In this document: piece by piece, positions 16,649 to 25,049 of the stretch | Position numbering within the stretch: the stretch's first letter is position 1 | Layout: every line of letters starts with the position of its first letter | Notes under the pieces: generated by a model | Told to the model about the DNA's origin: nothing | What the model saw: the letters and a program-made list of their open reading frames with translations, nothing else | Databases searched by the model: none | Assembly: GCA_964463485.1 (NCBI GenBank) | Contig: CAYXDO010000085.1 | Span: 1-45,468, forward strand | Length of the DNA stretch: 45,468 nucleotides | DNA from: CAYXDO01 sp964463485 | GTDB lineage: Bacteria > Myxococcota > Kuafuiibacteriia > Kuafuiibacteriales > Kuafuiibacteriaceae | Reading direction: 5' to 3' | Program-made: the position numbers and the translations under genes

Positions 16649-17206
16649 CTAGTTCGAACGCTCTTCGGAGAGCTCTCCGAAGACCTCGGCCGAGAATCGG
16701 TAGACGTCGACGTCATCGTCCGTGGCGGCATCACGCGGGAGGCCGGCTTTTCTGCAGGTCTCCTCGACGAAGGTCGCGGCGTCCCAACCATACTCAGTGG
16801 CCACCTGCGGCAGTAAGACTCCGCGGTGGCCGCGCCCGACGACCAACAGGCCGTCGCGGCCGAGCTCGATGTCTTCCAGTCTTTGGATCTGCTCGGGAGG
16901 GTTGAGCACGGAGATTTCGATGTCGATGCCGGGCACCTCCCCCGGGGCGATGGGTCGGAATCGAGGGTCCTGGGTGGCTGCTTTGGTGGTCATGTCGACC
17001 ACCACGTCTTCGAGACTCGAGTCCGAAGTGAGGCAGCCGATACAACCGCGAAGGCCACCATCGCGACCTTTGTGCAGGCTCACGAAGATCCCGGGCCGTT
17101 CGCCCGGATTGACCATAGACCGGACCGGGACATCGCCCTTTGCCACGTGCTCCAACGTCTTTCGCGCGAGCGCCAGCAGGTGGCGACGTTCATCGTGGGA
17201 CAGCAC
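16649..17206 (-). CDS. AMMECR1-domain protein (AmmeMemoRadiSam system protein A type)
   Basis: The GTG at 17206 gives a 185-residue protein (VLSHDERRHLL...), the normal size for this family. The frame stays open to 17473, but that extension is Arg-rich and antisense to the next gene. Family signatures visible are GGLRGCIGCL, a central AATQDPRFRPIAPGEV block, IDIEISVLNPPE, and HRGVLLPQVATEYGWD. The domain is widespread; its biochemical role is not settled, but in bacteria it often occurs with a Memo-like protein and a radical SAM enzyme. Neither partner is adjacent here. No signal or membrane segment is seen. It is divergent from the SprT-like gene, with 92 bp between the starts. Confidence 0.85.
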   Translation of the reverse strand: MLSHDERRHLLALARKTLEHVAKGDVPVRSMVNPGERPGIFVSLHKGRDGGLRGCIGCLTSDSSLEDVVVDMTTKAATQDPRFRPIAPGEVPGIDIEISVLNPPEQIQRLEDIELGRDGLLVVGRGHRGVLLPQVATEYGWDAATFVEETCRKAGLPRDAATDDDVDVYRFSAEVFGELSEERSN

Positions 17207-17298
17207 GAGCGCATCGTACTCACAACGGACCGCGGGATCTCTCGCAAACGCTGCACTCGAGCGATGGACGGATCGATCGTGGTAAACAGGGAGGCGTC

Positions 17299-18129
17299 GT
17301 GGCGCAGCTCGACTTCGATTTCGCCTCTTTCGCCCAGCCCGTCCGGCCCGCTCCAGCGACCGGGCGGATCGAGCGAGCGAAACGTCCTTACGAATTGCAG
17401 CTCGACCTTGCCTTTCTCGCCGAAGACGAACCGGCCTGGTTCGCTGAGCAACGTCAGGCGAGCCCTCGCGCACGTTTGGAAGAGGCGTTGTGCCAAGCGC
17501 TCGGAAGCAAGGTCGTCCTTTGGCTCACGGACAACGCGTCGACCATGATTTCGGCCCGCAAGCGCGGCGACACGATCCATGCGCGCGTGCATCAGCTGTT
17601 CGTCGACGCACCTGGCGACGTGTTGAAGGCGCTCGCGTCCTACCTCGCTGAGGAGCGACCGCGTCCCGAAGACCAAGCCACTCTGAAAAAGTACGTCGAG
17701 TCCTATCGAGGGGTGCTGAACGAAGCGCTCTACCGACGCCTTCGCATCGAGCCGCTCGGTGAGTATCACGACCTCGCCCGTATTCTCGATCGCGTGAACC
17801 GCGAGTACTTCGAGGGCAAGATCAACGCGCAGATCACATGGTCGAATGCACCGCGAGGCAAGCGCCGAGCCACGATCACGCTCGGTACTTACGCCCACGA
17901 GCTTCGGCTCATCCGCGTACACCCCGCGCTCGACCAGCCGTTCGTGCCCGAATATTTCCTCGAGTACGTCGTGTTTCACGAGGCGCTCCACCAAGTGCAT
18001 CCGCAGACCGAGGCGGACCGGCGTGACGTCCATTCGGAATCCTTCATGGCCGACGAGCGAAGATTCCGCCGTTATCACGAGGCCAAAGCCTGGGAGACTC
18101 GCAACATCACCAAGCTGCTGCGCTTCTGA
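17299..18129 (+). CDS. SprT-like zinc metallopeptidase domain protein
   Basis: The GTG at 17299 follows a good AGGGAGG ribosome site; the 276-residue product starts VAQLDFDFASFAQP. The C-terminal half resembles SprT/WLM-type metallopeptidases: LGEYHDLARILDRVNREYF, a small-domain strand (KRRATITLGTYAHELRLIRV) and the zinc motif HEALH (His227, Glu228, His231), with a later His in DVHSESF as a candidate third ligand. The N-terminal half (YELQLDLAFLAEDEPAWF; VVLWLTDNASTMISARKRGD) is helical and unrecognised. SprT-like proteins act on protein-DNA adducts or other substrates; the specificity here is unknown. No signal peptide is seen, so it is probably cytoplasmic. Confidence 0.75.
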   Translation: MAQLDFDFASFAQPVRPAPATGRIERAKRPYELQLDLAFLAEDEPAWFAEQRQASPRARLEEALCQALGSKVVLWLTDNASTMISARKRGDTIHARVHQLFVDAPGDVLKALASYLAEERPRPEDQATLKKYVESYRGVLNEALYRRLRIEPLGEYHDLARILDRVNREYFEGKINAQITWSNAPRGKRRATITLGTYAHELRLIRVHPALDQPFVPEYFLEYVVFHEALHQVHPQTEADRRDVHSESFMADERRFRRYHEAKAWETRNITKLLRF

Positions 18130-18171
18130 TCCCACGATGTGCTTCTCCGCAGATTGGGGTAGAGCGAATTC

Positions 18172-18849
18172 GTGGTCGCGTCGCTGATCCTCGTTCTGCT
18201 CACGGCCCAGACCGACGTCGCTCGTGGCCGCCAGCTCTTTCACGACGGAGGCCTCGGCCGGTCGGGCTTCTCGTGCGCAAGCTGTCATTCGACGGTGGCC
18301 GACGAGTCCAAGGAAGGCGATGGGTTGTTACGGGCCGGCCACACGCTCTTCGGAGCCGCCAAGCGTCCTCATTGGCGCGGCGACACGCGAAGGTCGGCTT
18401 ACAAAGACGTTGGCGCGGCCATGGACGCCTGTGTGGACGTGTTCATGGGCACTCAGCTCGGAGCTCCAGACAAGCGAGCGCTCGTAGGGTTCATCACGTC
18501 CATTTCCCCAAAGAGCGCTTCGCCGATCTCGATCGTCCCGGGGCTCGAAGCGTCGAAAGACTACAAGCGCGACAAGTATGCCAACGGAGATCCCAGCCGC
18601 GGTCGAGTCCTGTTCTTTCGCGCGTGCCACTCATGCCACCCCGGCGGCGATCAAGGACTCGGACCGGCGCTGTTCGGAGCGACGTCTGAAGCGGCTGCGA
18701 TGTGGATTCGTGAGGGGAACGGCCTGTTGCGTGGCAAACGAACGAAAGACGGTCATTCGCCGTTCTTTGGTCGTGATCGCTTGTCCGACAAGGAAGTGGC
18801 GGATATCGGCGCGTTCGTGGAATCGCTCAAAGCGCCGGGCTCGGGCTGA
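18172..18849 (+). CDS. Exported dihaem cytochrome c
   Basis: The 225-residue protein starts at a GTG with a short hydrophobic leader (VASLILVLLTAQTDVA) that probably directs periplasmic export. Two c-type haem motifs are visible: CASCH at residues 35-39 and CHSCH at 152-156, each opening a cytochrome-c-like half. Methionine candidates for the sixth ligand are Met93 and Met177. It could carry electrons in a periplasmic chain or resemble a small dihaem thiosulfate-type or peroxidase-partner cytochrome; there is no redox partner next to it. Its 3' end overlaps the convergent CCA-enzyme gene by 23 bp. Confidence 0.85.
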   Translation: MVASLILVLLTAQTDVARGRQLFHDGGLGRSGFSCASCHSTVADESKEGDGLLRAGHTLFGAAKRPHWRGDTRRSAYKDVGAAMDACVDVFMGTQLGAPDKRALVGFITSISPKSASPISIVPGLEASKDYKRDKYANGDPSRGRVLFFRACHSCHPGGDQGLGPALFGATSEAAAMWIREGNGLLRGKRTKDGHSPFFGRDRLSDKEVADIGAFVESLKAPGSG

Positions 18850-20053
18850 GCATTCGCTTGGCCATCTCGAGCGCTTGCTCACGGGTGGTGATCTCGCGAA
18901 GCAACACTGCTTCCTCTGCGGCCATCAAGATCTCCTTGAACCGCGGCCCTGGAGCGAGCCCGAGTCCGATCAAGTCCTGACCCGACAAGATCGGGAGCTC
19001 CGGGAGCGGGTGCTCGTCTAGCGCTCTGCGCGCTTCGTCCCAAGGCGCGACAGCCTCGGCGCCCGATCGTGCCATCAAGTAGGCGCGGTCGCGCGGCCAG
19101 TCCGACGAGATCAACGGTCGGAGGAGGTCGACCTCGGAACCCTGGCGCGTGAGGAGAAGCTCGCGAATCGAGTGCACCCGCATGACGCCCCGAATCGTGT
19201 CGCGCGGCAGCTTCAGCTCACGCAACACGGCCTCGACGTTGGCGCTCGTACCTTCGAGGAGCAGCGAGAAGCCGATGATCGGCACGGAGCCTTCGGCGAG
19301 TCCTTGTCTTGCATTTGGCAGCGCGTCGAACCACGAGGCGAGCGCCGTTCGTTCGGTCGAAGCAAAGGGAAACAAAGCGTCGAACAGACCCGTGGCGTCG
19401 AGGAGCCGAATGGCGCGACCGGGCGCGGGGCCGTTCCACATGGCGAGGAGCTCGGACACGATCCGTTCTTTGCTCACGACGGAGATCGCGTGGGCATGAG
19501 CGCGAATTCCAGAGAGCGTCGTGGGCTCGATCTCGAAGCCGAGTGAAGCCGCAAACCTTACGGCCCGTAGCATTCGCAGTCGGTCCTCGGCGAACCTGCG
19601 CTCCGCGTCGCCGACCGCTCGAATGATCCTGTCCTCGAGGTCCTGCCTGCCTCCCACGACGTCGATGATGTCGAGGGACTCCGGATCCATCAGGAGCGCG
19701 TTGATGGTGAAGTCTCGTCGCGCGACATCGTCTTCTTTGGTCGTCGAGTAGGCGACCTCGGTGGGGCGCCGGCCGTCGGCGTATGGTCCATCGGCTCGAT
19801 AGGTCGCGACCTCGTATTCGAGCTTGCCGGGCAAGCGCACGAGCACCACGCCGAACTGGGCGCCTACAGCGAGCGTTCGTCTGAAGATCGACTGGACCTG
19901 TTCGGGACGAGCGTCGGTGGCGACGTCGTAGTCTTTCGGCGGATACCCACGCAGCGTGTCACGGACGCAACCGCCTGCGAAGTAGGCTTCGAAGCCGTGC
20001 TCTCTGAGCTTTTTTGCGACGAGCCGAGCGCCCTCGAGCAGCGGGTCCTTCAC
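18827..20053 (-). CDS. cca: CCA-adding tRNA nucleotidyltransferase / poly(A) polymerase family
   Basis: The 408-residue protein has the class II nucleotidyltransferase head: AYFAGGCVRDTLRG, KDYDVATDA (the two carboxylates), FGVVLVRLPG, then RRDFTINALLMDP, a RIIRAVGDAERRFAEDRLRMLRAVRFAASLGF neck, and a helical C-terminal body. The enzyme adds or repairs the 3' CCA of tRNA. That fits this genome, where the only visible tRNA gene (27929-28010) does not encode CCA. An A-only or poly(A) specificity cannot be excluded without alignment. It shares a transcription direction with the lipoprotein genes upstream and lies 8 bp after the 20062 gene's stop. Confidence 0.85.
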   Translation of the reverse strand: MKDPLLEGARLVAKKLREHGFEAYFAGGCVRDTLRGYPPKDYDVATDARPEQVQSIFRRTLAVGAQFGVVLVRLPGKLEYEVATYRADGPYADGRRPTEVAYSTTKEDDVARRDFTINALLMDPESLDIIDVVGGRQDLEDRIIRAVGDAERRFAEDRLRMLRAVRFAASLGFEIEPTTLSGIRAHAHAISVVSKERIVSELLAMWNGPAPGRAIRLLDATGLFDALFPFASTERTALASWFDALPNARQGLAEGSVPIIGFSLLLEGTSANVEAVLRELKLPRDTIRGVMRVHSIRELLLTRQGSEVDLLRPLISSDWPRDRAYLMARSGAEAVAPWDEARRALDEHPLPELPILSGQDLIGLGLAPGPRFKEILMAAEEAVLLREITTREQALEMAKRMLSPSPAL

Positions 20054-20061
20054 GAGACCTC

Positions 20062-21597
20062 TTAGCGTCCGTAAAGAACGGCGACGCGTGAGGCTTGGTA
20101 GCGTTGGTGAATCGTGGAGCTTCCACGTACGAACGTATCGTCCGGATCCGTGGGGTAGCTGATCGTGCTGCCGTCCGGCCCGACTTCGATGTCGGTGTCG
20201 ATCATCGTGAGCCCGGAAGAGGTCGTGGTGGTGCCTGCGCTGACGACGACGAGGCGCGCGCCGCCAGGGGCCGCGGCGATGCCGCTCGGGTCAGGCAGAG
20301 TGCCGACGGCCGTTTCGAGCTTCCAGCCACTGCTGGTCGCGACGCTATACGCGTGGACACGCGGTCGAGGGTTCGTTCCAGCCTCGATGCAAAGGATCGA
20401 CTGCATGGCCGCGGAGAATGCTGCGGCCCCGCACGTCGCGGCTACGCCTCCGTTGAGTCGAACCGAGTTGCCTGCACGTGCGAGGTCTACGCCCGTGACC
20501 GTCTGCTCGACGCTCGAGGTCACGTACGCGAGCTCGCCCTTCTCGTCGACGGCCACACCGGCCGCGCCCGCGACGGCGATCGAGATGTTCTGATTCGTGG
20601 GGATGTCGGGCTGCACCAAGATCACCCCGGGCTCTTTGTTGATGACGAAGATCGCTCGGCGGCCGCCATATCCCAGCTTTCCGTCGAGCACGCGTCCGCC
20701 CGCGGGATCGGTCTTCACGACGTCTTTCTTGCTCCAGTCGAACACCGATATCTGCCCGCCCCCGGCGGCCATGCCGATGTTCTGTCCTGGACCGAGCAAC
20801 GCGAGGTCCTGAATCGAATCGAGCTCCAGCGTCTCCCACTCGTGATCGGCCGATTTGAGCAAACCCACGAACCCCTTGCCGCCGGCAGTGTACGTCACCA
20901 TCACGCCCTCACCGCCGCGAGGAGAGATGCCGAGCGCGCGGGGGCCCTCGCCGGGGATTTGAACGCGATCGACGAGCGCGCGGGTGAGGAGGTCGATGAC
21001 ATAGACGACCTCGGTCCCCTTCGAGACGCGGTCGAACTTCGAGCGACACGAGGGTCCACCGCGATAGGTGACGCACGCGGTCTGGTCGCCGCAAGAGAGC
21101 GCGGCGCCCTCCGAGTCGACGCACTCTTCCGGCGTGAGCACGGGCTGACAGGCGTAGCCGTCGAGCACGTCCACGCAAGCTCGGCCGTCACCGCAGCCGC
21201 CGCCGCATACGGGTCGATGCACGACGTAGGCGAGCAAACGACGAAACGGCACTTGCACCGACACGTCATCGTCGACCTGCAGATTCTCCACGCGTCCGTA
21301 GGCGATGAGATTGCCGAGCCGATCGAGGCCCTCTACGACGATGGTCACGGCGCGCTCGGCCGGGAAGGCTTCGAACTCCGCTTTTCTGTCGGTCAACGCC
21401 AAGTCTTTGGACACGTCGTCGAACCGATCGGGTCCGTCGACCGAGACGCGTACGCTCACCAGCCGGTCGGAGAACCGGTAGGGATCGAGCTGCTCCTTCG
21501 AAGGCAGCGAGAGCTCGACCGTGACAAGCGCTTCGGGCTGACCGCACGCGGTCAACGCAAGGCCGATGAAGGCGAGGTTTCTCGAACGGCGGCTCAT
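20062..21597 (-). CDS. Cys-containing lipoprotein with a beta-propeller-like body
   Basis: The 511-residue protein has a signal with lipobox LTAC (Cys18). Residues ~25-125 form a beta-sandwich-like domain. A short Cys-rich EGF-like patch follows near 130-185 (CGGGCGDGRACVDVLDGYAC). The rest is repetitive, with blocks such as VVYVIDLLTRALVDRVQIPG and GVAVDEKGELAYVTSS that resemble YVTN-type seven-bladed propellers. It is therefore a surface or periplasmic lipoprotein, probably binding rather than catalytic. Its start overlaps the stop of the upstream Cys-rich lipoprotein (ATGA), so the two are translated together and likely work together at the surface. Confidence 0.8.
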   Translation of the reverse strand: MSRRSRNLAFIGLALTACGQPEALVTVELSLPSKEQLDPYRFSDRLVSVRVSVDGPDRFDDVSKDLALTDRKAEFEAFPAERAVTIVVEGLDRLGNLIAYGRVENLQVDDDVSVQVPFRRLLAYVVHRPVCGGGCGDGRACVDVLDGYACQPVLTPEECVDSEGAALSCGDQTACVTYRGGPSCRSKFDRVSKGTEVVYVIDLLTRALVDRVQIPGEGPRALGISPRGGEGVMVTYTAGGKGFVGLLKSADHEWETLELDSIQDLALLGPGQNIGMAAGGGQISVFDWSKKDVVKTDPAGGRVLDGKLGYGGRRAIFVINKEPGVILVQPDIPTNQNISIAVAGAAGVAVDEKGELAYVTSSVEQTVTGVDLARAGNSVRLNGGVAATCGAAAFSAAMQSILCIEAGTNPRPRVHAYSVATSSGWKLETAVGTLPDPSGIAAAPGGARLVVVSAGTTTTSSGLTMIDTDIEVGPDGSTISYPTDPDDTFVRGSSTIHQRYQASRVAVLYGR

Positions 21598-23237
21598 CGT
21601 CGCTCCTTCACGGTGACGGCGTCGATTCCCACGCGAGCGCCATCAGCGAGTCGTGGCACGAAACGGAACTTGAACTCTGCGGTTCTGAGCTCGACCGGTA
21701 TCGCGATCTCGCGGACGTTCGCGCGCCAGTCGGTCCGATTCTGGTTGGCGAAGTACAGGCCGTTGTTCTTTTCGATCTCGCTCGGGAATCGTGCCGGCGC
21801 GCCCGAAGTGAACGCGGCAGACTTCCAGCTCGCGGGGTCCTGACAGCTCGCTCCGCAGAATTGAACTTCGACCTCCTGATTCGCGACCGGCCACTGATCT
21901 CGCGGTTGCGATTGATCGACTTGTCGATACGTGTCGCCGATGTTGAAGGCCACGTATTGAATCTCCAACACGACCTCCCCGCCTACGCCCGCAAGGGAGA
22001 TCGCGGGCGACACCACAGCCTGCTCGTCCTCCGTGAGCTGACTGCGGGGCCTGGCGACTTGCGTTGCGTAACACCGCTCGCTCAAGGACTGACCATCGCA
22101 GAGGGCACGCGCATCGCGCCACACCGAGGGCTGATCGGGGACCTCCGTCGTCAAACGATCCGCCTCGCGACAGGCGATACAAGGTAGCTGCTCGTCCTCA
22201 CACGCCTCTGGCCTTCCGGGGTTCGCGCCGATGCACGTCTCATAGGCGAGGCAGGCCGAGCAGCTCTTCGACCCCGCATCGACCTCACACGAGCTCAACC
22301 CCGTTCCGACGGCCCCGGCGTTCGCATCCGGGCAGGCGTCACATTGGTTGCAGATATCCGAGCAGGCTGCATCGACGTCCGCGGTGCACATGTTGGCCAC
22401 CGCGGTGACCCCTGGGCAGTCCGCGAGCTCGCGCTGGCAAGACGGCGAGCAACCGTCCCCTCCCACCGTGTTCCCATCGTCGCACTGTTCGCAGATCGTT
22501 CCAGCGGGGCGATCGGTCTCGGCGCAGACGGGGCTCGTTTCGACCATGTTGTTTCCGCAGCTAGGTCTCGGAGAGCCCGCGTTCGACTCGAGGTACACAC
22601 GTTGTGACGAAGGATCGCGACGGGCTGCGTCTCGGCACTCGAGGCAGCAGCGACAGGCGCCGCAGGTCACGCCAAACTCTTCGGTCCCTTCGGGCGGAGT
22701 GGGTGTTCGCTCGATCGACAGGTAGTAGTGTCCGTCCGCGGGCGTACCGGCGCACTTGATCTCCTCGTCTTCGATCGAGCAGCCGTCGCGGTTGTAGACC
22801 ACGAGGGCTTCTTTGTTCTGGAGGCCGTGCTCCTTACCGGCACAGTCATCTGCGCAGTCCTCCGCGGGGGAGCACACGCCGTCGCCGCACGCGGCTGCGT
22901 TCCACCCGAGGATCTCCAGCGAGACCTCTCCGCCGAGTCGCTCCGCCTCGAAGCTCTCGTAAAAATACGCGCAGCGTCCAGACGCGCACTCCTGGCCCGC
23001 CGCACACGCTTGCGTGGGACAGCCGGCAACGCAAACTCGATGCTCGCACACGAAGTCTGCGCCGACGTCCGCGCAATCCGTGTCGAGAGCACAGGAGCGT
23101 ACGCATTCGCCGTTCACACAGGTCGAACCGGCGCTCCCGCTTTCGGCGCAGTCCGCGGTGGTTCGACACCCGTCCGACGAGCTCGTGCAGCCGCTCGCGA
23201 GGAGCACTGCGAAGGCTACGATGTATGCCGACCGCAT
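21594..23237 (-). CDS. Myxobacterial Cys-rich repeat lipoprotein
   Basis: The ATG at 23237 gives a typical leader with lipobox LASGC; an upstream in-frame ATG would add 16 residues in front of it. The 547-residue protein has at least three Cys-rich sectors: an N-terminal run of CVNGEC/CALDTDC units, a central CDDGNTVGGDGCSPSC repeat of the type common in Myxococcota, and a further Cys-rich stretch to about residue 385. A beta-rich C-terminal domain follows (VVLEIQYVAFNIGD... to KFRFVPRLADG). These proteins are disulfide-rich and sit on the cell surface. The gene is first in a two-gene unit with 20062-21597. The ligand is unknown. Confidence 0.85.
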   Translation of the reverse strand: MRSAYIVAFAVLLASGCTSSSDGCRTTADCAESGSAGSTCVNGECVRSCALDTDCADVGADFVCEHRVCVAGCPTQACAAGQECASGRCAYFYESFEAERLGGEVSLEILGWNAAACGDGVCSPAEDCADDCAGKEHGLQNKEALVVYNRDGCSIEDEEIKCAGTPADGHYYLSIERTPTPPEGTEEFGVTCGACRCCLECRDAARRDPSSQRVYLESNAGSPRPSCGNNMVETSPVCAETDRPAGTICEQCDDGNTVGGDGCSPSCQRELADCPGVTAVANMCTADVDAACSDICNQCDACPDANAGAVGTGLSSCEVDAGSKSCSACLAYETCIGANPGRPEACEDEQLPCIACREADRLTTEVPDQPSVWRDARALCDGQSLSERCYATQVARPRSQLTEDEQAVVSPAISLAGVGGEVVLEIQYVAFNIGDTYRQVDQSQPRDQWPVANQEVEVQFCGASCQDPASWKSAAFTSGAPARFPSEIEKNNGLYFANQNRTDWRANVREIAIPVELRTAEFKFRFVPRLADGARVGIDAVTVKERR

Positions 23238-23316
23238 GCGGCCCGACGCTATCACGCCATGAAGAGATGGGGTACGTAGACCCATGTCACGTCGGTGGCC
23301 GCGCGCGGCGAAGGCG

Positions 23317-24345
23317 TCACGGCCGGCGGGTCCGGCGCGCGTTCCCCCCCGCGAGTGTCAACACGAGCCGCTCCATCACGTGCTCTGGCTCGAGCTTGCC
23401 ACCCTTTAGACCCCGATCCGCTTCTGCGATGGCGATCAAACCCGCGAGCAATGCTCCGGAGCTCTGACCACGGGCCTGGTCCACCGATTTTTGGGCCACG
23501 AACGGATGCGCGCCGAGCTGCGACTCGACGTCCCGGGCCGAGGCACCCGTGTCCAGCAACGAGCGGGCGCGCGCCAGGCGCCGCCAATGCACCGCGATCG
23601 CTCCCAAGACCGGCAAGGGATGGCTTCGACCCGGCCCGATCGAGCCATACAACACCTCGAGCGCCGTGGCGGTGTCGCCGATGCCCACCGCGTCCGTGAT
23701 GGCAAATATGTTTTGCTCGCGGACGTTGCTCACGACCTCTTCCACGTCCTCCGCGGTGATCGTGCGCGCGCCGGCATACAGCGAGAGCTTCTCGAGGGCC
23801 GAAATCGCGGCCGACAAATCGCAGCCCACGGTGGCAACGATCGCTCCGATCGCCCCCTCCTGAAGCGTCATGCCGCGACGTTTGGCCCGGTCCCTCAACA
23901 GCGCTGGCATCTGACGTTCGTTCGGATGTTCGAACCGAAGGGCGAGCCCGTGTTTTTGTACGGCTTTTGCGAGCGCCGTGCGCAAGTCGAACTTCAACCC
24001 GATCAAGACGAACACGGTCTCGGGAACCGCGTTGGCCACGTAGGCCTCGATGGCTCGGGCGTCGTCGACGAGGAACTTGTCCGCGTCCTTCACCAAGACC
24101 AATCGTCTCTGCGCGAAGACCGGGAGCGTTTTTGCGGCCGACAGGATCCGCTCGACCGCCGACTCGCGAGCGACGAACTGGTCGAAGTTGAAATCGACCG
24201 CGCGCCCCAACACCTTCGCCTTGATCGCTGCGAGCGCCTCATCGACGAGCACGCGCTCTTCTCCGTCGATCATGTAGACAGAGCGCGGTCCCGACTCCAA
24301 ATGCGCGAGCGGGTCTCCGCTCGTTGTCGCCCGCCGAGGAGGCAC
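23317..24345 (-). CDS. holA: DNA polymerase III delta subunit
   Basis: The 342-residue protein matches the clamp-loader delta subunit: SVYMIDGEERVLVDEALAAI at the start, TLPVFAQRRLVLVKDADKF, VFVLIGLKFDLRTALAKAV, the GAIGAIVATVGCDLSAAISALEKL helices, and the C-terminal AIAVHWRRLARARSLL lid region. In the replisome it opens the beta clamp. Length and domain order are normal. It is followed 1 bp later by the TerB-like gene in the same direction; the convergent arrangement with nothing downstream but the lipoprotein pair suggests a two-gene operon. Confidence 0.9.
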   Translation of the reverse strand: MPPRRATTSGDPLAHLESGPRSVYMIDGEERVLVDEALAAIKAKVLGRAVDFNFDQFVARESAVERILSAAKTLPVFAQRRLVLVKDADKFLVDDARAIEAYVANAVPETVFVLIGLKFDLRTALAKAVQKHGLALRFEHPNERQMPALLRDRAKRRGMTLQEGAIGAIVATVGCDLSAAISALEKLSLYAGARTITAEDVEEVVSNVREQNIFAITDAVGIGDTATALEVLYGSIGPGRSHPLPVLGAIAVHWRRLARARSLLDTGASARDVESQLGAHPFVAQKSVDQARGQSSGALLAGLIAIAEADRGLKGGKLEPEHVMERLVLTLAGGNARRTRRP

Positions 24346-24346
24346 C

Positions 24347-24799
24347 TCAGGTCAAGTCGAGGCGCTTGGCGACCTCGCGCAAAGCGTCGATGTTCTCGAT
24401 GTGAGCGAGGCTCCCGAGCAGGAACTCCTTGGTCGACTCGTGTAACGCGTCGACGTCCGCGCCGCTGAGCCCCAAGCCCTTGGCCCACTCCCGCAAAAGA
24501 GAGTCCTCTTCGCGAGCGTACACGCCGTCAGCAAAGGCCAACAGCATCATGTTCTTGACGAACAGCTGAGCCAGATCCCGCGTGTTGAACAGCTTCGCCG
24601 CCTCCGCATGGTCGTAGGCGCCGGTGACGACGTCGTCGATGCTCGGATCTCCCGCGCGCGCGCAACCGTCGTAAAACTCTTGAATGAGACCGAGCTCCCG
24701 CTCGTGAAGGCCGTCCACTTTCGCGAGCGCGAACATCGCGCGCGTGATGGCTTTGACATGGTCGAAGGTGAGATCCACCTCGCCGAAGAACGCGTTCAT
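24347..24799 (-). CDS. TerB-like helical protein
   Basis: The 150-residue protein is all-helical and matches the TerB/DUF533-type fold seen in tellurite-resistance-associated proteins: ITRAMFALAKVDGLHERELGLIQ, a second repeat with MMLLAFADGVYAREEDSLLREWAKGLGL, both with the A-x-x-D-G-x-x-x-x-E pattern that binds a metal in this family. No signal or membrane segment. Members are often accessory, membrane-associated or stress-related. The gene ends 1 bp before holA starts and is likely co-transcribed with it. The exact role is unknown. Confidence 0.75.
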   Translation of the reverse strand: MNAFFGEVDLTFDHVKAITRAMFALAKVDGLHERELGLIQEFYDGCARAGDPSIDDVVTGAYDHAEAAKLFNTRDLAQLFVKNMMLLAFADGVYAREEDSLLREWAKGLGLSGADVDALHESTKEFLLGSLAHIENIDALREVAKRLDLT

Positions 24800-24898
24800 C
24801 GACTCGCTGTGTAGCTTCGCTGAACCAAAGCCGCAAGCCGTCTGCCATCAAAACAGGGTGCACGACCGACCTGCGGCGATTCAGTTCAACCTCCGCAT

Positions 24899-25000
24899 GA
24901 ACCACGGAGAGCACAGAGAAGGAACACGGAGGGCACAAAGGACTTGCTCCAAAAATCTTCTGTGTTCTGCGTTCCTGCTCTGTGTCCTCTGTGGTTTGCC
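24899..25000. repeat. Palindromic intergenic repeat (ACCACAGAGG...CCTCTGTGGT type)
   Basis: The left arm at about 24900-24940 begins AACCACGGAGAGCACAGAG; the reverse complement of the right arm (about 24957-25000) begins AACCACAGAGGACACAGAG. The arms agree at most positions over ~40 bp, so the transcript could fold into a long hairpin. There is no gene inside. The 24800-25049 interval holds nothing else I can support. A related single arm lies at 16567-16600. Confidence 0.6.
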
Positions 25001-25049
25001 CAGCGCAGCGCTGATCGTCGACATATCGCGCAACTTGGTCGTGCACCCA

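Noticed and set aside
20095..21843. 582-codon plus-strand open frame
   Set aside because: Antisense to two lipoprotein genes with proper signals; composition is that of a shadow frame.
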